Assembly: GCA_002348005.1 (NCBI GenBank)
Contig: DDYQ01000255.1
Location: forward strand, 1 to 9,632
Reading direction: 5' to 3'
Length of the DNA: 9,632 nucleotides
Source: Desulfobacteraceae bacterium UBA2230
GTDB taxonomy: Bacteria; Desulfobacterota; Desulfobacteria; Desulfobacterales; Desulfosarcinaceae
A program made the translations under genes and the position numbers. Of this stretch, positions 1 to 5,849 are shown in pieces. A model generated the notes under the pieces. That model made no database searches. It was not told where the DNA came from and worked only from the letters and a program-made list of their open reading frames with translations. How positions within the stretch are numbered: the stretch's first letter is position 1; each line of letters starts with the position of its first letter.

Positions 1-500
1 ATGATCTCCAGCAGCTTCATGTAGCGCACCGGATTGAAGAAATGGGTCCCCAGGAAATGGCGCCGGAATTCGGTGCCCAGCCCTTCGCTGATGTCCTTCA
101 GCGGGATGCCGGAGGTGTTGGTCGACACGACCGCGCCGGCCTTGCGCAGCGGTTCGATGCGCTTGAACAGCGCCTGCTTGACCTTCAGGTTCTCCACCAC
201 CACTTCGACGATCCAGTCGCACTCGGAGAGCCGCCCGATGTCGTCTTCCAGATTGCCGACGGCGATCCGTTCGATGTCGCGCGGGTGCATCAGCAAGGGT
301 GGGTTGGCGTTGCGCACGGCCTTCAGACCCGCCTGCACGATTCGGTTGCGTGCGGCCGGTTTGTGCTGCTCGTCGGCGGAGAGGTCGTTCGGAACAATGT
401 CCAGCAACAGCGTTTTGATCCCGGCCGAGGCCAGCAGGGCGGCGATCCCGCCGCCCATGACCCCGGAGCCGATGACTGCCGCCTGTCTGATTTTTCTCAT
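1..500 (-). CDS. fadN: FadN-type 3-hydroxyacyl-CoA dehydrogenase, 5' part (3' end outside window)
   Basis: This is the N-terminal 166 residues of an NAD-dependent 3-hydroxyacyl-CoA dehydrogenase, which oxidises L-3-hydroxyacyl-CoA to 3-ketoacyl-CoA in beta-oxidation. The Rossmann loop is GSGVMGGG at residues 11-18. The second strand ends in an acidic residue (LLLD, D34), as expected for NAD preference. Conserved blocks follow: GNLEDD (~82), DWIVEVVVEN (~95), STNTSG (~126) and GTHFFNP (151-157), whose H153 is the catalytic-histidine position. The wording of these blocks, especially LLLDIVPNDL and the NLEDD segment, matches from memory the long FadN/YusL class (~790 aa, dehydrogenase fused to an enoyl-CoA hydratase-like region) better than short HADs. 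The ATG at 498-500 is chosen because an AGGGGGG ribosome site lies just upstream (504-510) and the Rossmann strand begins at once. The length and any hydratase part cannot be seen. Family is sure; the FadN subtype is probable. Confidence 0.9.
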   Translation of the reverse strand, partial: MRKIRQAAVIGSGVMGGGIAALLASAGIKTLLLDIVPNDLSADEQHKPAARNRIVQAGLKAVRNANPPLLMHPRDIERIAVGNLEDDIGRLSECDWIVEVVVENLKVKQALFKRIEPLRKAGAVVSTNTSGIPLKDISEGLGTEFRRHFLGTHFFNPVRYMKLLEI

Positions 501-571
501 AATCCCCCCTAAAGGTTACGGATGATATGGCATGAAACTTCGAAGAAGCGGAATCAACAATGTAGGATGCC

Positions 572-591
572 CTGAATGAATGCTCATTCAG
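572..591. promoter_or_regulatory. FadR-like (TetR-family) fatty-acid operator
   Basis: This is a perfect inverted repeat, CTGAATGA-ATGC-TCATTCAG, with 8-bp arms and a 4-bp centre. The core TGAATGA-N4-TCATTCA matches the known operator of the TetR-type FadR of Bacillus and relatives, which represses beta-oxidation genes and is released by long-chain acyl-CoA. It directly abuts the predicted -10 box of the leftward fadN-like gene and would cover its transcription start, the usual position for a repressor. The regulator gene is not in the window. That the site acts this way here is inferred. Confidence 0.75.
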
Positions 592-621
592 TATTTAGCA
601 AAACGCGGTAGCCCGTGTCAA
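592..621 (-). promoter_or_regulatory. Predicted sigma-70 promoter of the fadN-like gene
   Basis: Read leftward, a perfect TTGACA (621-616) is followed after 18 nt by TAAATA (597-592), preceded by TGC, which gives an extended -10. The predicted start near 585 lies inside the 572-591 palindrome and leaves an ~85-nt leader before the ATG at 500. The hexamers and spacing are visible; promoter activity is inferred. Confidence 0.6.
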
Positions 622-890
622 GCCAAAACCCAAATCCCCACCTAAATTTTAACTTAATATATTTATTATACATTATCGCTTCAAGCTCCCGGTACCGCCG
701 CCCCTTCAGCGTGCGGTTTTCAAAAAAGGGCATTGAATTTAAATTCATTCTGGCGATCCTCCCCCCGCGCGCGGCATCCGCTTCGGCGCTCGACACGAAA
801 GGGGTTCAACTGGGGAGAGGGCCCGCGCGCCTGTCCACCCCCTTCCGCCATGGCCCGCAACCGGCGCCTCGCGGGATTTGCCGACACCCG
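622..890. other. Non-coding spacer with AT-rich core and a 14-bp palindrome
   Basis: Bases 641-680 are strongly AT-rich (runs of T, TA and AT steps), in sharp contrast to the GC-rich surroundings. They lie upstream of the leftward fadN promoter and could act as bent DNA or a distant activating element. At 734-747 there is a perfect 14-bp palindrome, TGAATTTAAATTCA. From about 755 the sequence becomes GC-rich without a convincing gene. Open frames crossing this stretch on both strands lack ribosome sites and coding-like composition. It separates two divergent transcription units. Confidence 0.5.
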
Positions 891-898
891 CCTCCGGC

Positions 899-927
899 TT
901 TACATTGAAAAGGGTTTATGCCATCAT
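899..927 (+). promoter_or_regulatory. Candidate promoter for the 112-aa gene/DUF1848/dusB unit
   Basis: TTTACA (899-904, five of six consensus bases) and CATCAT (922-927, four of six) are separated by 17 nt. A start near 934 would give a ~30-nt leader that includes the GGGAGGAA ribosome site at 946-953. It is the best-placed promoter-like pair ahead of the ATG at 964, but is judged by eye only. Confidence 0.4.
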
Positions 928-963
928 GCCGCATTGTCGACGTCCGGGAGGAACACCTTCGCC

Positions 964-1302
964 ATGACCACCGAAAACGATATCGTCCTGATCCATTTCG
1001 AAGACGCCCCGCTCAGCTACGCCCGCGTCGAAACGATCGAGCCGGATATCAAGCGCGGCTGGTATCATGTAAAGCTGCTGCTGCTTCAGATTCCCGTGCA
1101 GGTGGTCACCTGGATTCTGCGCGATGTCTATATCGAAGGCGAACCGTTCACCATGAACGGCAAACGGATGCGCCTGGAACTGATCGTCTGCCCGGACGAA
1201 GAAGACGATGAAGAAGAGGATCTCCCGGAGGAATCACCGAAGGTGACCGCACCCGCCAGGGGCAAGGTCATCTCCCTCGCGGAGCTGAAGAAAAAGGAAT
1301 AG
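964..1302 (+). CDS. Small protein of unknown function with acidic C-terminal region (112 aa)
   Basis: I do not recognise a named family. Residues 1-75 look like a compact folded domain, with a hydrophobic stretch VKLLLLQIPVQVVTWILRD (~35-55) followed by YIEG and FTMNGKRMRLEL. This looks like a soluble beta/alpha domain, not a membrane helix, because charged and proline residues interrupt it. Residues ~78-92 form a strongly acidic linker (EEDDEEED). The tail is basic and ends in KKKE. The ATG at 964 is chosen over upstream in-frame codons because GGGAGGAA sits at 946-953 and the upstream frame looks non-coding. The next gene starts at TTG one base after this stop, so the two are probably translated together. 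The acidic/basic tail hints at interaction with a protein or nucleic acid, but nothing in the sequence fixes a function. Confidence 0.8.
   Translation: MTTENDIVLIHFEDAPLSYARVETIEPDIKRGWYHVKLLLLQIPVQVVTWILRDVYIEGEPFTMNGKRMRLELIVCPDEEDDEEEDLPEESPKVTAPARGKVISLAELKKKE
1293..1298 (+). promoter_or_regulatory. Ribosome site that sets the TTG start of the DUF1848 gene
   Basis: AAAGGA, within the last codons of the 112-aa gene, lies five bases before TTG at 1304. No ATG or GTG in that frame is as well placed, and the conserved SASRRTDIPAF block begins at residue 7, so the TTG start is well supported. It also implies translational coupling to the upstream stop codon. Confidence 0.6.
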
Positions 1303-1303
1303 A

Positions 1304-2209
1304 TTGGCCCGCATCGTTCTTTCTGCATCCCGGCGCACCGACATCCCCGCCTTCTACATGCCCTGGTTCATGGCCGGTATCCGGCAGGGTTTTTTCGAGG
1401 TTTCCAACCCCTACAGCCGCCGGACCGTCCAGGTCCCCGCCGGCCGGGCGCACGTCCATTCGATCGTCTTCAACTCAAAAGATTTCGGCGCGTTTCTCCA
1501 ACATGGGTACGGAGAAAATCTGGTGCAACTGGGCTATGGTCTTTTTTTTAATTTTACGATCAATTCGCCGCACGCGGTGCTCGAGCCGCGCGTGCCGCCG
1601 CTCGAGGCGCGGCTGGCCCAGCTGGCCGAACTGTGCCGGCGCTTCGGACCGGCCTGCGTCCAGTGGCGCTTCGATCCGATCTGCCACTTCAAGACGGCCT
1701 CCGGACAGGCCGCCACCAATCTGGACCGCTTCGACGAGATCGCCGGGCAGGCCGCGCGCCTGGGACTGGAGAGCTGCATCACCAGTTTCGCCGATCTTTA
1801 CGGCAAGGTGCGCAGGCGGCTGAAGCGCGTGGCCGGACTGGACCTTTTCGACCCCACCCCGGCGCAGAAAGTCGAATGCACCGAACGGCTGCAGGGGCGC
1901 CTGGCGGCGCTGGGACTGCAACTGCGCCTGTGCTGCGAAAAGGAAGTGCTGGAGGCCCTGCCCCTGTTCAGCCCGGTGAGGGCGGCGGCCTGCATTCCCG
2001 CGGAACGGCTGGCGGCGCTGTACGGACCGGATATCTCCCTGCGCCGCGACCCCGGCCAGCGCGCCGCAGCCGGCTGCCGCTGCGGCATTTCACGCGATGT
2101 CGGCAGTTACGACCGCCACCCCTGCCGGCACGACTGCCTTTACTGCTACGCCAACCCGGCCTGCGACGGCCGCGAAGGAAACGTTCAGGATGCACATCGG
2201 CCCCATTGA
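1304..2209 (+). CDS. DUF1848 family protein (301 aa)
   Basis: The N-terminal SASRRTDIPAFYMPWFM block (~7-23), the central QWRFDPICH segment (~119-127) and the C-terminal cysteine cluster are hallmarks of DUF1848, a family of uncharacterised bacterial proteins. The cluster comprises C258, C260, C274, C278, C281 and C287. C274-x3-C278-x2-C281, with tyrosine before the last cysteine, has the spacing of the radical-SAM 4Fe-4S motif but sits at the C-terminus instead of the N-terminus. Such resemblance is noted for the family as a whole. A Fe-S cluster and radical-SAM-like chemistry are therefore possible but unproven. The length is usual. Translation starts at TTG, directly after the 112-aa gene. 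The last 20 bases overlap the start of dusB, so the three genes are probably one operon; a shared role in RNA modification is only a guess. Confidence 0.9.
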   Translation: MARIVLSASRRTDIPAFYMPWFMAGIRQGFFEVSNPYSRRTVQVPAGRAHVHSIVFNSKDFGAFLQHGYGENLVQLGYGLFFNFTINSPHAVLEPRVPPLEARLAQLAELCRRFGPACVQWRFDPICHFKTASGQAATNLDRFDEIAGQAARLGLESCITSFADLYGKVRRRLKRVAGLDLFDPTPAQKVECTERLQGRLAALGLQLRLCCEKEVLEALPLFSPVRAAACIPAERLAALYGPDISLRRDPGQRAAAGCRCGISRDVGSYDRHPCRHDCLYCYANPACDGREGNVQDAHRPH

Positions 2210-3152
2210 AATCGCCAGCCCGACCGTCTTCGCCCCCCTGGCGGGCATTTCGGACCTGCCCATGCGCCTGCTGGCCAAGGCCGCGGGGTGCGGCCTGGTC
2301 TACTCGGAAATGATCAGCGCCAATGCCCTGGTGCGCGGGCACGTCAAGACGCAGGAGCTTTTGTGCAGCAGCCCGGCGGAAAAACCGCTGGCCGTCCAGC
2401 TGTTCGGCAGCGATCCGGCGCTGGTGGCCGACGCCGCCCGGCGGGCGGTGGCCCACGGGGCGGACATCGTGGACCTCAATTTCGGGTGTTCGGTCAAAAA
2501 GATCCTCAAAAGCGGCGCAGGCGCCGCCCTGATGCAGGAGCCGCTCAAGGCCGCCGCCCTGCTGCGCGCCGTGCGCGCCGCCATCGCCGTGCCCCTGACG
2601 ATCAAACTGCGCGCCGGGTGGGACCCTTCGGGAGAACAGGCGCTGGTGCTGACCCGCGTCGCCCGGGACTGCGGCGTGGATGCCGTCGCCGTTCACCCGC
2701 GCACGGCCCGTCAGGGCTTTTCCGGGCGGGCCGACTGGACCCTGATCGCCCGCATCAAGACCCTGATGGAAATACCGGTGATCGGCAACGGCGACGTGGT
2801 CTCCGCCGAAGACGCCCTGGCCATGTTCGCCGCCACCGGCTGCGATGCCGTGATGGTGGGCCGCGCGGCAATCGGCAACCCGTTCATTTTCGCCCAGATC
2901 GGGGACCGCCTGGCCGGCCGCCCGGAACGCACGGTCAGCGCGGCGGAACGCATCGCCGTCATGCGCCGGTATGCCGCCGCGTCCATCGAGACCCTGGGCG
3001 AGACCCGGGCCTGCCGCATCCTGCGCAGCCGCCTGGCCTGGTTCGTCAGGGGGCTGCCGCGCGCCAGCCATTTCCGCCAGGCCATCCGGCGACTGGCCAG
3101 CCATGAAGAGGCCGAACGGCTGATCGCCGAATTCGCCGCCGGTCAAGTCTGA
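2190..3152 (+). CDS. dusB: tRNA-dihydrouridine synthase, DusB type (320 aa)
   Basis: This is an FMN-dependent TIM-barrel enzyme that reduces specific uridines of tRNA to dihydrouridine with NADPH. APLAGISDLPMRLLAK (~15-30) is the family N-terminal signature. LAVQLFGSDP (~67-76) and DLNFGC (95-100) follow, with C100 the catalytic cysteine that protonates the uridine. Then come KSGAGAALM (~107), TIKLRAGWD (~137), HPRTARQGFSGRADW (~169), GNGDV (199-203) and GRAAIGNPFIF (~224), which bind FMN phosphate. The usual proline after the catalytic cysteine is serine here (S101). The ATG at 2190 is chosen because a GAAGGA site lies ten bases upstream and homology starts there. The longer frame from 2097 is only the out-of-frame 3' end of the DUF1848 gene. 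The C-terminal helical tRNA-binding part (~245-320) is present. Confidence 0.95.
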   Translation: MHIGPIEIASPTVFAPLAGISDLPMRLLAKAAGCGLVYSEMISANALVRGHVKTQELLCSSPAEKPLAVQLFGSDPALVADAARRAVAHGADIVDLNFGCSVKKILKSGAGAALMQEPLKAAALLRAVRAAIAVPLTIKLRAGWDPSGEQALVLTRVARDCGVDAVAVHPRTARQGFSGRADWTLIARIKTLMEIPVIGNGDVVSAEDALAMFAATGCDAVMVGRAAIGNPFIFAQIGDRLAGRPERTVSAAERIAVMRRYAAASIETLGETRACRILRSRLAWFVRGLPRASHFRQAIRRLASHEEAERLIAEFAAGQV

Positions 3153-3450
3153 TCCGCTTCGCCCAGCCCCCGCGCCGCCCTTAACGAAGGCCCGGCGCCT
3201 GCCACGCGACCGAAGCGGGTCGAACGGCCACACCGCAACAGAGTATTGCATATCGACGTCCCGGATGGTAAGCACGCCCATTCCCGCCTGATGGATCAGC
3301 CGTTTCGATGCGGCCGGGCGCCTGCCCGAAAAACACGAACATGACGCTGCGTGCCGACCCTTCCCGGACGGCATCGATGTGCGGCCATTCGCGCCGGCCG
3401 AGCGGACCGCGCGCGACGAGGCCCGAACCCAAGCGAATCAGGTCGTCTTG
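3153..3450. other. Intergenic region between dusB and the cyclase gene
   Basis: About 300 bases contain no convincing gene. There is no T-tailed terminator after dusB. Only short GC hairpins are seen, for example CGGGC-GCCT-GCCCG at 3315-3328 and CGACC/GGTCG at 3207-3222. No strong promoter pair is visible ahead of 3451. The cyclase frame is open back to a GTG at 3379, so a 24-residue longer protein is possible. Confidence 0.5.
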
Positions 3451-4470
3451 ATGAGAGCCCTTCTGTTTATCGATGATGAAGAGGGGGTGCGGCGCTCGCT
3501 GGTGCGCGCCCTGAGGCACGAACCCTATCGGACGTTCACCGCCGAATCCGGCCGGGCGGGCATTGAATTCGTCAAAGCCCACGAGTGCGGGGTGGCCACC
3601 GTGATCTCGGATTTCAGAATGCCCGGCCTGGACGGGCTGGAGACGCTGCGCACCATCGGCGCCCTGAATCCCGAGATCACCCGCATCATCCTGACCGGCT
3701 ATGCCACCATGGAGGCCGCCATCGAGGCCACCAACGCGGGTATCGACGGTTTTCTGACCAAACCCTTCGACAACATCGAACTGCGGGCCAAGATTCACGA
3801 CATCTGGGTGCGCCGCCATCTGCGCCAATTTGTCTGCGAACAGGTGTACGCCCTGCTCCAGCAGACCCCGGCGGCCCTGGCGCCGCGCGCCCAGGAGGTC
3901 ACCGTCCTGTTCACCGACATCCGCGGCTTTACGAAGATGTCGCAGGTCGTCTCCCCCGCTGAACTGGTCGACTATTTGAACAACAGCTACTTCAGTCCCA
4001 TGGGCGAGATCGCCTACCGCTACAAAGGAACGCTGGACAAGCACATCGGCGACAGCATGATGGTGGTGTTCGGCTCCCCTGTGGCGCAGCCCGACGACGC
4101 CCGCCGGGCGGTGCAGGCGGCCGTGGAAATGCAGGCCGCGGCGCAACGCATCGACCGCCGGCTGCAGGCCGGCTCGCGGCTGCGCCTGCAAACCGGCATC
4201 GGCATCGCCAGCGGCAGGGTCTTTTCGGGGATCATGGGATCGCGGCGCCGCAAAGAGTTCACATCGGTCGGGCTGGCGGTCAACCTGGCGGCGCGGCTGC
4301 AGCAGATCGCCCGCGGCGGCGAGATATTGATGGATGCGGAAACCTACCGCAAGGCGGGGACCGGGGAGGTCGAGGCCGAAGCCCTGCCGCCGGTGACGGT
4401 GAAGGGGGTCGACCGTCCGGTGTCGGTCTATCGGATCGCCGGGGGCGGCGAAATGCCCGCCGGCGGGTGA
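3451..4470 (+). CDS. Response regulator fused to class III adenylate/guanylate cyclase (339 aa)
   Basis: The protein is cytoplasmic and has two domains. Residues 1-115 are a receiver domain with the acidic pair D8/D9, phospho-acceptor D54 (ISDFRMPG), T82 (ILTGYA) and K104 (FLTKPFD), all present. A short helical linker (~116-145) leads to a class III cyclase domain (~147-330). Metal-binding aspartates are D156 (FTDIRGF) and D201 (DKHIGDSMMVVFG), a base-contacting lysine is K197, and the transition-state pair is N278 and R282 (VNLAARLQ). The usual acidic or polar second base-contacting position is leucine (L275, in SVGLAVN). Phosphorylation by an unlinked histidine kinase would probably control cyclic-nucleotide synthesis; no kinase is encoded nearby. 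The ATG at 3451 is chosen because homology starts there, though only a weak AGG precedes it; a GTG at 3379 would add 24 unconserved residues. Whether it makes cAMP, cGMP or neither cannot be read safely. Confidence 0.93.
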   Translation: MRALLFIDDEEGVRRSLVRALRHEPYRTFTAESGRAGIEFVKAHECGVATVISDFRMPGLDGLETLRTIGALNPEITRIILTGYATMEAAIEATNAGIDGFLTKPFDNIELRAKIHDIWVRRHLRQFVCEQVYALLQQTPAALAPRAQEVTVLFTDIRGFTKMSQVVSPAELVDYLNNSYFSPMGEIAYRYKGTLDKHIGDSMMVVFGSPVAQPDDARRAVQAAVEMQAAAQRIDRRLQAGSRLRLQTGIGIASGRVFSGIMGSRRRKEFTSVGLAVNLAARLQQIARGGEILMDAETYRKAGTGEVEAEALPPVTVKGVDRPVSVYRIAGGGEMPAGG

Positions 4471-4479
4471 GGGTTTCAC

Positions 4480-4503
4480 GCGCCAGGCCCCGCGGGCCTG
4501 CGC
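4480..4503. terminator. GC hairpin between convergent genes
   Basis: CAGGCCC (4484-4490) and GGGCCTG (4494-4500) form a perfect 7-bp stem around a CGC loop. Three more pairs (4480-4482 with 4501-4503) follow across one bulged C. It lies between the 3' ends of the rightward cyclase and the leftward lipoprotein gene, the position of a shared terminator. Neither side has a T-run, so it is not a classical intrinsic terminator. Confidence 0.4.
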
Positions 4504-4513
4504 CGGAGGGGCG

Positions 4514-5431
4514 TCAGGGAATGCTGACGGCGAGATCGCCCGGCTGCACATCGGCGTCTTCTTCGAGGAGCGCCTCGACACCCCCGCCATTCACCCGGGC
4601 GATGCGCGCTTCGGCGATCCTGGCCCCCGGAACGATGAACTTCTGACCGAAACGATTCTCGAGCACCCGGCGGGCCTCGTAGATGACCATTTTCTGATCC
4701 GGCTCCAGACCCGCGCCCGGGTCGACGGCCAACCGCACGGCGCCGGGCTGCACCGAAACCACGCTGGCCTTCCACGGCTGTTTGACGAGCTGACCAGCAA
4801 CCTGCTTGCCGAACTGCCGGGCGGTGTCGGCCAGAGACTTGTCCACGGCGTCGATCTCGGCCAGCCCCTCTTCCTGGAAGCTTTCATAGTCGTCGGAATC
4901 GATTTTCAGCTCGGTCTCCTGCACCCGGCTGACGATCCTGGCGCCGGTGAAGGGGTCATAAAGATCGACCGTCACGCTGAAGGTGAGAAAATAGGTGGTG
5001 CGGCTGAACCACAGCAGGCCCCACCTGCGGGTTTGCGTCCCCAGGCCGTTGACCGTCGCCAGGATCACCCCTTGAAAACCCTGCAGCCGGGCCGCCTCCA
5101 TGGCGCCGAGAGGGTCGGTGCCGCCCGCCGGCCGCAGCGCCTGCATAAATGACGGAAAATCTTTTTCGGCGGGCGTCAGCAGCTCGATCCGCGCGCTCTC
5201 TTTGCCGATGGCGCCGATCAAAGCGTCCAGAAACCGGCCGCCCATCCGCCGGCCGAAAGGCGTTTCGGGTGCCTGAGAGAGCATGACGGCGGCCTTGTAG
5301 ATCTGCCGGCCGGCCGGTGCGGCTTTAATCGTTTCCTGCGGGGGGTCCGGGTGGATTTTCAATGCGCCGCAGCCCGACAGCAGCACGGCCAGAGCGAATA
5401 TTGCCGGCAAGGTCAACCTGAATCGGTTCAT
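4514..5431 (-). CDS. Outer-membrane-type lipoprotein of unknown function (305 aa)
   Basis: The N-terminus has a lipoprotein signal: basic MNRFR, a hydrophobic core, and the lipobox L18-S19-G20-C21. Glycine at +2 gives no inner-membrane retention signal, so an outer-membrane location is likely. The mature protein has an alpha/beta region (~45-140) with ILATVNGLG, then a beta-rich stretch with FLTFSVTVDLYDPFTGARI (~148-166). Next comes an acidic helical segment (~170-210). The C-terminal domain (~222-305) has a G-rich beta pattern ending in VQPGDLAVSIP. The overall plan recalls periplasmic CsgG/FlgT/TolB-like accessory lipoproteins, and the C-terminal part resembles the FlgT C-terminal fold. 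That is an impression of pattern, not a firm assignment. GAGGGAG at 5441-5447 supports the ATG at 5429-5431. It is divergent from the 60-aa gene. Confidence 0.88.
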   Translation of the reverse strand: MNRFRLTLPAIFALAVLLSGCGALKIHPDPPQETIKAAPAGRQIYKAAVMLSQAPETPFGRRMGGRFLDALIGAIGKESARIELLTPAEKDFPSFMQALRPAGGTDPLGAMEAARLQGFQGVILATVNGLGTQTRRWGLLWFSRTTYFLTFSVTVDLYDPFTGARIVSRVQETELKIDSDDYESFQEEGLAEIDAVDKSLADTARQFGKQVAGQLVKQPWKASVVSVQPGAVRLAVDPGAGLEPDQKMVIYEARRVLENRFGQKFIVPGARIAEARIARVNGGGVEALLEEDADVQPGDLAVSIP

Positions 5432-5475
5432 GTGTGTGAGCTCCCTCGGGGATGAGATGCGCTGGGCAGTCGATC

Positions 5476-5504
5476 CTATTAGATAATTGCGACGGTTCTG
5501 TCAA
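5476..5504 (-). promoter_or_regulatory. Predicted promoter of the 305-aa lipoprotein gene
   Basis: Reading leftward, a perfect TTGACA (5504-5499) and TAATAG (5481-5476) are separated by 17 nt. A start near 5469 gives a leader of ~38 nt that contains the GAGGGAG site. The -10 box is imperfect. Confidence 0.5.
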
Positions 5505-5606
5505 ATGAACTGCAACTGCTGCGGCGCACGCGCGGCGGCAGAGACCGTGCCGTTCGACATTCCGCGAAAAGCGGCTGGGGCGGGCCGAAGGCCCTGCAGC
5601 GGCGCC

Positions 5607-5635
5607 TTGACACGTCCGGCCCGAACTGTTAGCGA
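5607..5635 (+). promoter_or_regulatory. Candidate promoter of the 60-aa gene
   Basis: A perfect TTGACA at 5607-5612 is followed 17 nt later by TAGCGA (5630-5635), preceded by TG at 5627-5628. The -10 box is poor, so this is a weak or activator-dependent promoter at best. A start near 5642 would leave a ~25-nt leader holding the AAAGGAG site. Confidence 0.35.
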
Positions 5636-5666
5636 CCTCATTTCATTCACAAAGGAGATCTACGGC

Positions 5667-5849
5667 ATGAAAGAGAGCGCCCTGCAGGAACAGGTCCTGC
5701 GCGCCAGCAAAGAGATTACGGTTAAATTCATCGAGGTGGGCCGCATTTCCCCCGGCAGTTTCGCCGAATCGTTCAGGACCATTTACCAGACCATCGATGC
5801 GGTGGTGAAAGGCATCGATCCGGCCGCCGGCCCGGAAGCGGGCCAGTGA
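5667..5849 (+). CDS. Small protein of unknown function (60 aa)
   Basis: A near-ideal ribosome site, AAAGGAG (5651-5657), lies nine bases before the ATG, stronger than for most genes here, so the short protein is probably real. The sequence is mainly helical: a first helix ~4-24 (EITVKFIEVG), a turn at ISPGS (27-31) and a second helix ~32-48 (FAESFRTIYQTIDAVVKG). It ends in a loose Ala/Gly/Pro tail. The two-helix layout and spacing faintly recall the N-terminal oligomerisation region of Ros/MucR regulators, without their zinc finger; I would not assign it to that family. The frame is open upstream to 5487 and includes a Cys-rich stretch from 5505, but no ribosome site supports that start. It is monocistronic and convergent with sppA. 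Confidence 0.75.
   Translation: MKESALQEQVLRASKEITVKFIEVGRISPGSFAESFRTIYQTIDAVVKGIDPAAGPEAGQ

Noticed and set aside
584..796. 70-codon leftward open frame in the spacer upstream of the fadN-like gene
   Set aside because: It runs through the predicted promoter and operator, has no ribosome site and resembles no family I know.
3315..3328. CGGGC-GCCT-GCCCG hairpin as a terminator for dusB
   Set aside because: The stem is only 5 bp and is followed by A residues, not T, on the dusB strand.
1968..3374. 468-codon leftward open frame opposite the DUF1848 and dusB genes
   Set aside because: It is antisense to two recognised proteins; such frames arise from high third-position G+C. Its first ~60 residues, in the 3181-3374 gap, look slightly protein-like but have no start signal or family match.
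3181..4590. 469-codon leftward open frame opposite the cyclase gene
   Set aside because: The other strand encodes a complete receiver-cyclase with all motifs; this frame is a composition artefact.
5505..5666. Upstream extension of the 60-aa gene starting with a Cys-rich stretch (MNCNCCG)
   Set aside because: No ribosome site precedes 5505, it would overlap the divergent promoter, and AAAGGAG before 5667 marks the real start.
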